Shown here: positions 21,060-27,178 of the stretch, piece by piece
Numbering within the stretch: position 1 is the first letter of the stretch
Layout of the letters: the number at the start of each line of letters is the position of its first letter
Virus record (IMG/VR): IMGVR_UViG_3300025703_000001
Coordinates: 22,324-86,323 of that record
DNA length: 64,000 bases
From: a virus
Strand: one strand, 5' to 3'
The notes under the pieces: generated by a model
Seen by the model: the letters and a program-made list of their open reading frames with translations, nothing else
Told to the model about the DNA's origin: nothing
Database searches by the model: none
Made by a program: the position numbers and the translations under genes

Positions 21060-21095
21060 TCAGACGCAAGTTTGAATACGTGCACTTTCCTTCAC
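21060..21095 (-). CDS. 11-aa micro-ORF of the junction family, end of an operon
   Basis: GTG 21095: VKESARIQTCV, overlapping the previous stop (GTGA). 16-mer at 21074-21089. The promoter at 21015-21043 follows, so no gene start is coupled to it. Confidence 0.4.
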   Translation of the reverse strand: MKESARIQTCV

Positions 21096-21364
21096 GCCCG
21101 ATGCGGTCCACCCGCATAGACATGACCTTGGGTCCAGCCCTCGTCAGACACCAGTCGGATCTCGCCCAACTCCGCCAGGCGGTCGATGCAGGCCAACATC
21201 TGCCACGTATCGCCCGTGACGCCCTTCATGGCGTTCTCTACGGTAAATGCTCCGGCTGACGCCAAAAGGCCCTTTGTGTTGTCGCGAATCTTGAGGAATA
21301 TCTTCTGCCCATCCTCAGTGAACACCCGCTCGCGCTCATCCGCGTAGCAATATCCACTCATCAT
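21092..21364 (-). CDS. 90-aa protein, possible winged helix
   Basis: FTVENAMKGVTGDTWQMLACIDRLAE followed by LGEIRLVSDEG has the helix-helix-wing look of a small wHTH domain. No other signature. Overlaps the previous stop. Confidence 0.6.
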   Translation of the reverse strand: MMSGYCYADERERVFTEDGQKIFLKIRDNTKGLLASAGAFTVENAMKGVTGDTWQMLACIDRLAELGEIRLVSDEGWTQGHVYAGGPHRA

Positions 21365-21669
21365 AGACCTCTCCCATCTGCTTCTGGTTCTTGTTCAACG
21401 TGAATCTCAATAGTCGACCATGACCCCGCTGCCTGCTTGACCAGATTGTCAACGACCGAACGATTATCGGTTAGCACGACCACCCTCCACACTGGAAGGT
21501 TGGGGATAGGATCAGGCCACTTGTCTGAGAACATCGTGAAGATAGCGTGACCATTATCGGTCATGATGGTCAGGGTGGTGGCATCGACGCCCACAACGGG
21601 ACACTCATCGCCATTCCACAGGACGTGCTTCAAACCCTTGAATTTCTGTATATCAGCGGCGGATGCCAT
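21361..21669 (-). CDS. 102-aa hypothetical protein
   Basis: ATG 21669 (TAATG overlap, GGAG upstream). Beta-rich (HVLWNGDECPVVGVD, TLTIMTDNGHAIF) then a helical C-terminus. Unknown. Confidence 0.6.
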   Translation of the reverse strand: MASAADIQKFKGLKHVLWNGDECPVVGVDATTLTIMTDNGHAIFTMFSDKWPDPIPNLPVWRVVVLTDNRSVVDNLVKQAAGSWSTIEIHVEQEPEADGRGL

Positions 21670-21863
21670 TACATTTCTCCAGCGCAACGCAGGTGCCGAC
21701 CATCTGCATCAAATACGCAGCACATGAACATTTTCTCGGCGTGTTCCTCGGCAAAACTCAGCGCCGATTCAATCGTCTCAAATCGCTCAGGGAAGTCGGC
21801 CGAGGACATATCAAATGTGTCCAGCCAGCGAACCTCAAACGGGGCAATAGCCACTTCTGGCAT
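21669..21863 (-). CDS. 64-aa hypothetical protein
   Basis: ATG 21863 follows AAAGGG. Single alpha/beta unit (FETIESALSFAEEHAEKMF, CCVFDADGRHL). Unknown. Confidence 0.6.
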   Translation of the reverse strand: MPEVAIAPFEVRWLDTFDMSSADFPERFETIESALSFAEEHAEKMFMCCVFDADGRHLRCAGEM

Positions 21864-22065
21864 CGAATCCCTTTCGTCCGCAGAGAAAATGCTCCGTACG
21901 TTGCTGCCAGTGTTCCTGGGTATCGCTACCCAAAAGAATGGGATGCGCCCACGTCGTTAAGAGGAACAACGCTTCGTGCAGGTCTGCTCGGAGCTTGTAA
22001 ATCTCGTCTACGTTGCCATTCCACGCTTCCAGCGTGACGTTCATGACTTTTGTACTGTCAGACAT
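21835..22065 (-). CDS. 76-aa hypothetical protein
   Basis: ATG 22065 has GGAAGGG eight bases upstream. In-frame ATG 22113 (MKAHLFLQ) overlaps the previous stop as ATGA and is a possible longer start. Helical, no known domain. Confidence 0.6.
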   Translation of the reverse strand: MSDSTKVMNVTLEAWNGNVDEIYKLRADLHEALFLLTTWAHPILLGSDTQEHWQQRTEHFLCGRKGFDARSGYCPV

Positions 22066-22069
22066 CGTG

Positions 22070-22117
22070 TCACCCTTCCTGTGGATAACTTGAAGGAATA
22101 GATGAGCTTTCATCCAC
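22070..22117 (-). CDS. 15-aa micro-ORF of the junction family
   Basis: GTG 22117: VDESSSIPSSYPQEG, overlapping the previous stop by 8 bases. Its SYPQ tail recurs in the plus-strand ORF at 23327. 16-mer at 22096-22111. Confidence 0.4.
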   Translation of the reverse strand: MDESSSIPSSYPQEG

Positions 22118-22319
22118 GGGGGATGACAGAAACCTCTTTGGCGACCTGAATAGCATCGTCAACGGCAGCAAACGCCTCGTTTGCCGTGCGAGCGTTGGTG
22201 TCGTTCCATATAAATAGCGAGTTGCCGTATCTCAACGTCACGACGCTGGACACGTACTGAGTGGCACGCTGAATCGCTGGATTCTGCGTCTGGGAACAGA
22301 ACGCGCCACGGCACCCCAT
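22110..22319 (-). CDS. 69-aa hypothetical protein
   Basis: ATG 22319 (TGATG overlap). MGCRGAFCSQTQNP, then a beta/helix pattern (VVTLRYGNSLFIWND, AFAAVDDAIQVAKE). The open frame further upstream is a shadow of the next gene. Confidence 0.6.
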   Translation of the reverse strand: MGCRGAFCSQTQNPAIQRATQYVSSVVTLRYGNSLFIWNDTNARTANEAFAAVDDAIQVAKEVSVIPRG

Positions 22320-22444
22320 CAGGGCTTCTTCAAGACACGCCGCTCTCCCATTCTGGGCAGGTGGTGCAGGCATGTCCAGCGTCCGCAGAACTGAATCCAC
22401 GGACCGCGCTCAGGATCGTCACAGTCTTCTCGCTCGCATTTCAT
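22319..22444 (-). CDS. 41-aa zinc-finger microprotein
   Basis: ATG 22444 after GAGGGGG. MKCEREDCDD, then FCGRWTCLHHL: C-x4-C ... C-x4-C-x2-H. Overlaps the preceding gene by 26 bases. Confidence 0.6.
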   Translation of the reverse strand: MKCEREDCDDPERGPWIQFCGRWTCLHHLPRMGERRVLKKP

Positions 22445-22580
22445 CGTTCAACCCCCTCTTGGCTCGCCGTATCTCGGCTGCTCTGCTCAACGCGTCCCGG
22501 CAGTGACCGAGCCAATACATGACCGTTTCGGCGTCGGTGGCGAAATCTTCTCGCCTGTCGCCGGATGCCGCGTCGAACAT
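22419..22580 (-). CDS. 53-aa helical protein, first leftward gene, leaderless
   Basis: ATG 22580 sits exactly where the 22588 promoter predicts a leaderless start. MFDAASGDRREDFATDAETV and a basic helical C-terminus. Unknown. Confidence 0.6.
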   Translation of the reverse strand: MFDAASGDRREDFATDAETVMYWLGHCRDALSRAAEIRRAKRGLNDEMRARRL

Positions 22581-22587
22581 GGGGAGA

Positions 22588-22616
22588 TTGAAACACATAC
22601 GGACCGGCAATGTCAA
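22588..22616 (-). promoter_or_regulatory. Leftward promoter (TTGACA-17-TTTCAA), leaderless
   Basis: Minus strand: TTGACA 22616-22611, 17 bases, hexamer TTTCAA 22593-22588, then seven bases to ATG 22580. The -10 is poor, but the spacing equals that of the other promoters. It may be weak or activator-dependent. Confidence 0.5.
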
Positions 22617-22619
22617 GGG

Positions 22620-22648
22620 TTGCGCTGAAATAATGTTTCATGTATGGT
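22620..22648 (+). promoter_or_regulatory. Rightward promoter (TTGCGC-17-TATGGT), leaderless, with inverted repeat
   Basis: TTGCGC 22620-22625, 17-base spacer, TATGGT 22643-22648, then eight bases to ATG 22657. The spacer contains TGAAATAATGTTTCA (22626-22640), a 5-5-5 inverted repeat placed like an operator. It is back-to-back with the leftward promoter. Confidence 0.5.
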
Positions 22649-22656
22649 CACCTGCG

Positions 22657-23109
22657 ATGACCTCCGTTGCCGATTTTCTGCCAGATTTCGCAAACGACAC
22701 CACGATCAGAGAAACTGAGGCAACCTATAAACGCCTGATAGACCTGCTGAGAGAGGCACACCGGCAATCAATGGCGCGGATCGTGGCCACGCGGGACGGG
22801 ACCGTGGCGACGACCACACGCAATACCACGAATACCGGTCTTCACACGCCCACGGTCAAGAACTGGGCACTGCGCACCGGCGTGATTTTACCACCAAGCG
22901 GACGGGTTACGAAGGCCATTAAAGAGCAGTACCGAGCGGCACACGCTGAGACGCCCTCAAATAGCGTAGAATCTAATGTGGCACAATCCCCCGAGTTGGA
23001 TGTTTCGTTGCCTCTCGTGCGATCCTGGGCCGCCTCAGAGGGTCTGGCCGTAGGTTCTCGTGGGCGTATCCACCCTGATATTGTAGCGGCCTACTTGGAG
23101 GCACACTGA
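22657..23109 (+). CDS. Lsr2-like nucleoid-associated protein with two DNA-binding modules
   Basis: 150 aa. Residues 117-150 (PLVRSWAASEGLAVGSRGRI, then PDIVAAYLEAH) match the Lsr2 C-terminal domain: VRxWAxxxG, the RGR that enters the AT minor groove, and IxxxVxxAY. Residues 64-96 (TVKNWALRTGVILPPSGRV ...) repeat the pattern with SGR in place of RGR. The N-terminus is helical and differs from the Lsr2 dimerisation domain. As the first rightward gene beside the divergent promoters, it may silence or organise phage or host DNA. Confidence 0.8.
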   Translation: MTSVADFLPDFANDTTIRETEATYKRLIDLLREAHRQSMARIVATRDGTVATTTRNTTNTGLHTPTVKNWALRTGVILPPSGRVTKAIKEQYRAAHAETPSNSVESNVAQSPELDVSLPLVRSWAASEGLAVGSRGRIHPDIVAAYLEAH

Positions 23110-23327
23110 TGCCCTTGGACGAAAAGCGAGTAGATGCCGCCCATCAGTATCTCATGAACACGATTTTGAGCTGGCGAGACAAGACAGCCCCAATCGAATC
23201 ACACTTTCACCACATCTACGATGGATCATGTGCGGTGTGTCGATTCAGTGACCGCTGGGAGGCAAGAGACCTGCTCGTATCGGGCATCATTTCCGCCTAC
23301 CTCGCAGAAGACAAACCCCCAGCGTAA
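23109..23327 (+). CDS. 72-aa Cys/His protein
   Basis: ATG 23109 overlaps the Lsr2-like stop. ESHFHHIYDGSCAVCRFSDR contains a CAVC pair next to three His, a likely metal site. Unknown. Confidence 0.65.
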   Translation: MPLDEKRVDAAHQYLMNTILSWRDKTAPIESHFHHIYDGSCAVCRFSDRWEARDLLVSGIISAYLAEDKPPA

Positions 23328-23446
23328 TGGGCGAAAATCTACCTATTCAGACAAGTTATCCACAGGCTGTAAACGAACGGCGACAGGAGAAGAATGACAA
23401 CGAACGTTTACCAAGATCACCAAAGCTGGTGCCAACACCTCGCTGA
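23327..23446 (+). CDS. 39-aa ORF carrying the shared N-terminal motif
   Basis: ATG 23327 overlaps the previous stop (TAATG). MGENLPIQTSYPQ matches the motif and shares SYPQ with the micro-ORF at 22070. 16-mer at 23333-23348. It overlaps the start of the 23394 gene and contains its GGAG. Confidence 0.35.
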   Translation: MGENLPIQTSYPQAVNERRQEKNDNERLPRSPKLVPTPR

Positions 23447-23525
23447 ACTGGGGTTTTTGAAAGAGTGTCACAACCCCTGTCTAGTCTCGGACCACTGCCT
23501 AGCGGAAGAGGACGACAATGATTGA
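23394..23525 (+). CDS. 43-aa Cys/His microprotein
   Basis: ATG 23394 follows AGGAGAAG. WCQHLAELGFLKECHNPC and DHCLAEEDD: four Cys and several His. Unknown. Confidence 0.55.
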   Translation: MTTNVYQDHQSWCQHLAELGFLKECHNPCLVSDHCLAEEDDND

Positions 23526-23547
23526 TTCAGACCAATGCCGTACATAA
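23518..23547 (+). CDS. 9-aa variant micro-ORF
   Basis: MIDSDQCRT overlaps the previous stop by 8 bases and the next gene start. D3 and T9 fit the motif; residue 7 is Cys. Confidence 0.25.
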   Translation: MIDSDQCRT

Positions 23548-23807
23548 AGCCAGAAGCGCGTGCGAGGCTGCGTGAGTACGACTACGCACCACTGCCGGAA
23601 ACTGCCGGGGAGTTAAATTACGTCTATTCGAGACTGCTTGACCGCGTGCTGGGCAATAGCCCGAGTTACGAGGACATCAACACGGTCGTCGGTGTACTAG
23701 AGTGCTGCTTGCAAGAGGTCTACAGACGCGTAGCGGGTCCGCTGGAGGACCGCAAGATCGGAGAAAATGGCGATGTCTTCAGAGATCGATCAGGTCGTCC
23801 CGCATGA
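23535..23807 (+). CDS. 90-aa protein of a widespread small phage family (DUF6899-like)
   Basis: MPYIKPEARARLREYDYA, ETAGELNYVYSRLLDRVL, NTVVGVLECCLQEVYRRVAG, KIGENGDVF: this order of motifs is familiar from a small uncharacterised family in many phages. No function known. Start overlaps the variant micro-ORF. Confidence 0.75.
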   Translation: MPYIKPEARARLREYDYAPLPETAGELNYVYSRLLDRVLGNSPSYEDINTVVGVLECCLQEVYRRVAGPLEDRKIGENGDVFRDRSGRPA

Positions 23808-24162
23808 GTTCCGGCCCGTCGTATACGTAGCAGGGCCATTCCGGTCCGACCCTTTTGCTGGTATCCGCAAGGCTATTCTGGCGGCAGAGAGTCTTGATAG
23901 ATCCGGATTCGTCACAGCCTGGGTGCCGCATCAGAACGCCATGTACGATCTGGTCTGTCCGCACACCGCAGAGTATTGGCTCGGATATGACATCGCTCAA
24001 CTTGCCAGGTCGGACGCACTGTTCCGTATTCCGGGTCTGTCTGATGGAGCCGACGATGAGGTGGCGTTTGCCAAGGAAGTCGGGATGCCAGTCTTCTACA
24101 ACGAGTCAGAGGTCATTCACTGGGCGCAGGCATGGATGGACGATGGCGCCGCAGCGGAGTAA
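23767..24162 (+). CDS. Nucleoside 2-deoxyribosyltransferase-like protein
   Basis: VVYVAGPFRSDPFAGIRKA at residues about 18-36 is the nucleotide-binding GPF loop; VPHQNAMYDL and DIAQLARSDALFRIPGLSDG, then DDEVAFAKEVGMPVFY, complete the Rossmann-like fold of the family (related to DUF4406). Probably acts on deoxynucleotides or free bases. Start ATG 23767; ATG 23773 has better spacing from GGAG. Confidence 0.75.
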   Translation: MAMSSEIDQVVPHEFRPVVYVAGPFRSDPFAGIRKAILAAESLDRSGFVTAWVPHQNAMYDLVCPHTAEYWLGYDIAQLARSDALFRIPGLSDGADDEVAFAKEVGMPVFYNESEVIHWAQAWMDDGAAAE

Positions 24163-24373
24163 ACGTTGCCAGCGCGATCATTCTAACTGGGCGGTCAATC
24201 CAAAGACGGGCTATCGCTACTGCCAAACCTGTCACACCGAACGCAATCGCCAGCGCAGGCGCACGAAGCCAGGGATGGGGATTCCGTGGGCTGATTCCGG
24301 GCAGCGTGACCGAGGTCCGAGGTTGCAGGCGTTCACGAGAGCCGAGATTCTGAAAGCAAGGGGAATGTTGTGA
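24143..24373 (+). CDS. 76-aa zinc protein, tandem paralogue 1
   Basis: CQRDHSNWAVNPKTGYRYC, then CHTERNRQRRR, ending AEILKARGML. The C-x3-H ... C-x2-C pattern and basic tail resemble HNH-like fingers lacking the catalytic His. The next gene has the same layout, so this is a tandem duplication. Confidence 0.65.
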   Translation: MAPQRSKRCQRDHSNWAVNPKTGYRYCQTCHTERNRQRRRTKPGMGIPWADSGQRDRGPRLQAFTRAEILKARGML

Positions 24374-24618
24374 GCATCACCAGGCCACGGCCAGAAGTAT
24401 GCAAGAGAGGCCATAACAACTGGGTCGTCGTTGATCCCGTCAAAGGCTGGAGGCGGTGCTTGACGTGTCGCAGAATCAATGCCGGGAGTAATGCTGCAAC
24501 GCCAGCACCAGCTTGGGGTGTTGACAAAACAGGCAAGAAACAGAACTCCCGCGGTGGTAGCGGCGAGGACACCTGGGGACGTACCGAGTTGCTGAAGTTC
24601 CGCGGCTATGACGTCTAA
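24370..24618 (+). CDS. 82-aa zinc protein, tandem paralogue 2
   Basis: GTG 24370 forms GTGA with the previous stop. CKRGHNNWVVVDPVKGWRRC, then CRRINAG and LLKFRGYDV at the end, position-matched to the previous gene. Confidence 0.65.
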   Translation: MSITRPRPEVCKRGHNNWVVVDPVKGWRRCLTCRRINAGSNAATPAPAWGVDKTGKKQNSRGGSGEDTWGRTELLKFRGYDV

Positions 24619-24967
24619 GGTTCGGCAGTTCGATACCGGCGCCAATCGTGACGCAGAGGATGGCAAGTACGATTACGCAGGGTTCTTTGATCCCGCAGTT
24701 CTCCATGCGTTCTCGGGCTATATGCACACCTGTCGTGAGATTCCTGACGGATCTATGCGGTCGGGCGGCAATTGGAAGAACGGCATCCCGTTTGACTCCT
24801 ATTTGGGGTCAATGCTGAGACACGTAATGGACCTATGGCTCCTGCATGAAGGCCACGACGTTGAGCGCCCTGAAACGGGCAAAGAGGTCACGATGGACGA
24901 CGCGCTCGGTGGCATCATGTTTAATTGCCAGGGTTACTGGTCGGAGATGTTGAAGGGAGCAAAATGA
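24608..24967 (+). CDS. dATP/dGTP diphosphohydrolase-type protein
   Basis: RQFDTGANRDAEDGKYDYAG, FFDPAVLHAFSGYM, GGNWKNGIPFDSYLGSMLRH and TMDDALGGIMFNCQGYW follow the dGTP_diPhyd_N (DUF5664-like) pattern, in which Glu/Asp and His residues of a helical fold bind metal. Members remove pyrophosphate from dATP/dGTP, and some work beside 2-aminoadenine DNA synthesis. No PurZ is in the window. Confidence 0.75.
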   Translation: MTSKVRQFDTGANRDAEDGKYDYAGFFDPAVLHAFSGYMHTCREIPDGSMRSGGNWKNGIPFDSYLGSMLRHVMDLWLLHEGHDVERPETGKEVTMDDALGGIMFNCQGYWSEMLKGAK

Positions 24968-25167
24968 GCGCAGCGTATACGGCCAACGAATCACGGCAAT
25001 GCAGCGGGAAACATACCTACACAAGTTCGTCCGAGGCCAAGCGTGCAGCGAAACGCACTATGACTAAAGTCGGTGGCGGTAAGCTCACCTCATATCGTTG
25101 CCCCCATTGTCTTTCTTGGCACAATGGCCACACGCCCAGTTGGCGCAAGCACTCCGCAAGTGAGTGA
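24964..25167 (+). CDS. 67-aa protein with CPHC
   Basis: ATGA overlap with the previous stop. Basic (SSEAKRAAKRTMTKVGGGK) with RCPHCLSWHNGHT, a partial zinc finger common in phage proteins near nucleases. Confidence 0.6.
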   Translation: MSAAYTANESRQCSGKHTYTSSSEAKRAAKRTMTKVGGGKLTSYRCPHCLSWHNGHTPSWRKHSASE

Positions 25168-25471
25168 CATTGAGGATGCCCTGCTCCTACAGATCAAGAA
25201 AGCCAAACTGCCCACACCGGAGCGCGAGTATAGATTTCATCCTGTCCGAAAGTGGCGAGTCGATTTCTGTTACCCTGCGGAAAGCATCGCCATCGAGTGT
25301 GAGGGCGGAACTTGGGTTCATGGACGCCATAACCGAGGCGGTGGGTTTGAAAAGGATTGTGAGAAGTACAACGAATTGGCTCTCGCTGGTTACCTCTTAT
25401 TTCGGTTCACGTCTTCCATGATTAGCAGCGGCGTAGCTTTGGAGACAATCAGTCGTGCATTTGGACGTTGA
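25160..25471 (+). CDS. Small PD-(D/E)XK nuclease (VSR/DUF559-like)
   Basis: 103 aa from GTG 25160. Core: FHPVRKWRVDFCYPAESIAI, then ECEGGTW and a C-terminal beta strand with YLLFRFTSSMI. The D ... ExEGG spacing is that of very-short-patch/DUF559 enzymes. Likely nicks or resolves DNA during replication or recombination. Confidence 0.75.
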   Translation: MSDIEDALLLQIKKAKLPTPEREYRFHPVRKWRVDFCYPAESIAIECEGGTWVHGRHNRGGGFEKDCEKYNELALAGYLLFRFTSSMISSGVALETISRAFGR

Positions 25472-25619
25472 AGATCACGATATAGACCCCGAATACGAAC
25501 GGAACGGTGACGCACACTGTCTCCATTGCCGTTTACCCATCCAACTCATAATCGCAGGAGGCACACGAGAATGGCGGCACCAGCAACAATTCCATATCCC
25601 GACGATGAGGGGTCACTAG
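25455..25619 (+). CDS. 54-aa acidic zinc-finger-like protein
   Basis: GTG 25455 (TTG 25461 possible). VHLDVEDHDIDPEYE and HCLHCRLP. Overlaps the WhiB start by 49 bases, so its C-terminus is less certain. Confidence 0.5.
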   Translation: MHLDVEDHDIDPEYERNGDAHCLHCRLPIQLIIAGGTREWRHQQQFHIPTMRGH

Positions 25620-25882
25620 AGTGGCGAGAACGTGCGGCATGTCGGGGCGTTGATGTCAATGTGTTCTTCCCCCAACCAGACGACCGTGAGGCCATCAAGC
25701 ACGCCAAGGCGACGTACTGCGCCTGGTGCCCGGTGCGGCAGGATTGCCTGGAGTGGGCCATCGCTGAGATGGGCATCGGGACGGCGAACGATGATCTGGG
25801 CATCTACGGCGGTCTCACGTTCACGGAGCGACGCAGCTATCACCGGCAACGGCTGACCGCAGCGAGGAAGCATCGTGGCTAA
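25571..25882 (+). CDS. WhiB-family iron-sulphur transcription factor
   Basis: 103 aa, with GGAGG upstream. Four conserved Cys: RAACRG, then YCAWCPVRQDCLEW (C-x2-C-x5-C), which hold a [4Fe-4S] cluster, followed by IYGGLTFTERR, the G-[IVL]-x-G-G turn that contacts sigma factor SigA. WhiB proteins occur only in actinobacteria and their phages. Phage WhiB proteins, such as that of TM4, can alter host transcription and superinfection. Confidence 0.92.
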   Translation: MAAPATIPYPDDEGSLEWRERAACRGVDVNVFFPQPDDREAIKHAKATYCAWCPVRQDCLEWAIAEMGIGTANDDLGIYGGLTFTERRSYHRQRLTAARKHRG

Positions 25883-26084
25883 AAAGGTTAATGACGCCGA
25901 CAGCGACGCAGCACTACTCCGGACGACGGCCGATGTAGTATCACATTGCCTGACCCAACTGGAGTGCTGTGCTAGTCGGTGGCCGGAGTACGTGACTGAC
26001 GCCAGCACAATGCGAGAAATGGTTGAGCGGATGGTTGGACATGCTCGGGAATACGGGTACATCGAGAAGCGAGGCAAAGTATGA
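25875..26084 (+). CDS. 69-aa helical protein
   Basis: GTG 25875 overlaps the WhiB stop. Helical, one CC pair (LTQLECCASRW). No domain recognised. Confidence 0.6.
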   Translation: MAKKVNDADSDAALLRTTADVVSHCLTQLECCASRWPEYVTDASTMREMVERMVGHAREYGYIEKRGKV

Positions 26085-27142
26085 GCATCCCCACAGCGGT
26101 CGACGCACTCCTCTCAGGAGAGCCACCCGATCCACTCATTAAGTCCGGGCGGTATCAGATCATCCCCAGCGGCGCGGATAAGACAAAAGCGCACACCCGC
26201 ATCACCAATTTCGCCAAGAAGCTGGAAGACGAGTTTAACATTACGGCGTGGAAGCAACGCATGGTTCTTCTCGGTGCGGCACAGCGTAGCGACATTACAG
26301 TTGCGGCTCTCGCCGCTTCCGATAATCGGAGGGAACTGGACAGCCTGGCCGAAGCGGCCATGGACGCGGCGAAAGCGAACGTTGCCAGAGAAACGGGATC
26401 GGCACTGCATAAACTCTGCGAACGAGTCGATGCAGGAGAAGCGCTGACCCTACCTGAACCGTGGAAGGCAGATATCGAAGCATACATTGCCTGCCTTGCC
26501 GGACTCGGGGCCGCCGTTGAGGAGATAGAGCAGGTTGTCGTCTGTCCAAAACTTGGGTTGGCGGGACGGTTCGACCGTACCGTAGTTATTGACGATATCA
26601 GTTATATCATGGACATCAAAACCGGGAAGGACCTGTCTTACTCTTGGGGTTCCATTTCCATCCAGCTGGCACTTTATGCTGGAGCAGCGACGATCTACAA
26701 TCCAGAGACGAAGCATCACCGACCGATGCCCGAAGTGAATCAGGAGCGCGGATTGGTGTTCCACCTTCAGGCTGGGACTGCAAAATGTACCCCGTATTGG
26801 ATCAACCTTGAGGACGGACGACGCGGGATCGCGATGGTCAGTCAGCTGCTAGAGTGGCGTAAGCAAACTAAGGGATTTGTCACAACAGCAACGATGCCAC
26901 GATTCATCGCTCATGCCGATATCCGCGAATACACCATGATGCGCTGCCGCTACGTTATCGATGGTGGCCATGGGGCGGAGTTGGCGCGCAACTGGCCTGA
27001 CGACGTAGCGACGCTTAAGTCCAAGGACGATCACTCCGAGGCTGAATTGGATGCTATCTTGGATGTATGTGACACCATTGAGGCCCGCCACAAGATGCCG
27101 TTCCCAGACTTCACCGATCCGCGGGGACTGGAAAAGTTCTGA
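26081..27142 (+). CDS. Cas4/RecB-type exonuclease
   Basis: 353 aa. ETGSALHKLCERVDAGE, LAGRFDRTVVIDDISYIMDI and KTGKDLSYSW give the H ... D ... DxK order of the PD-(D/E)XK exonuclease fold; QLALYA follows as in RecB nuclease domains. No four-Cys cluster is evident. With the next gene it resembles the exonuclease and ssDNA-binding pair of many actinophages, working in recombination-dependent replication. Confidence 0.8.
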   Translation: MSIPTAVDALLSGEPPDPLIKSGRYQIIPSGADKTKAHTRITNFAKKLEDEFNITAWKQRMVLLGAAQRSDITVAALAASDNRRELDSLAEAAMDAAKANVARETGSALHKLCERVDAGEALTLPEPWKADIEAYIACLAGLGAAVEEIEQVVVCPKLGLAGRFDRTVVIDDISYIMDIKTGKDLSYSWGSISIQLALYAGAATIYNPETKHHRPMPEVNQERGLVFHLQAGTAKCTPYWINLEDGRRGIAMVSQLLEWRKQTKGFVTTATMPRFIAHADIREYTMMRCRYVIDGGHGAELARNWPDDVATLKSKDDHSEAELDAILDVCDTIEARHKMPFPDFTDPRGLEKF

Positions 27143-27178
27143 TGACAAAAACCAACAAACCAAAACAAAGGAAAACAA

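Larger units (their letters stand above)
298..23348. repeat. Dispersed 16-bp imperfect palindrome (GAA-N10-TTC) at gene junctions, 24 copies seen
   Basis: Copies (first base): 298, 680, 1703, 1978, 3458, 4000, 5125, 5893, 6294, 6679, 8130, 12249, 14257, 15662, 16053, 16814, 17221, 19076, 20113, 20381, 20720, 21074, 22096, 23333. Typical form GAAAGTACAGCTATTC. Nearly all lie within about 25 bases of a start codon. Most encode the E-x3-[IF] part of the micro-ORF motif; three end in TTA instead of TTC. Confidence 0.7.

Noticed and set aside
22319-22400. Longer N-terminus for the 22110 gene (GTG 22400)
   Set aside because: That stretch is better read in another frame as the 41-aa zinc-finger protein, which has GAGGGGG and matching overlaps.
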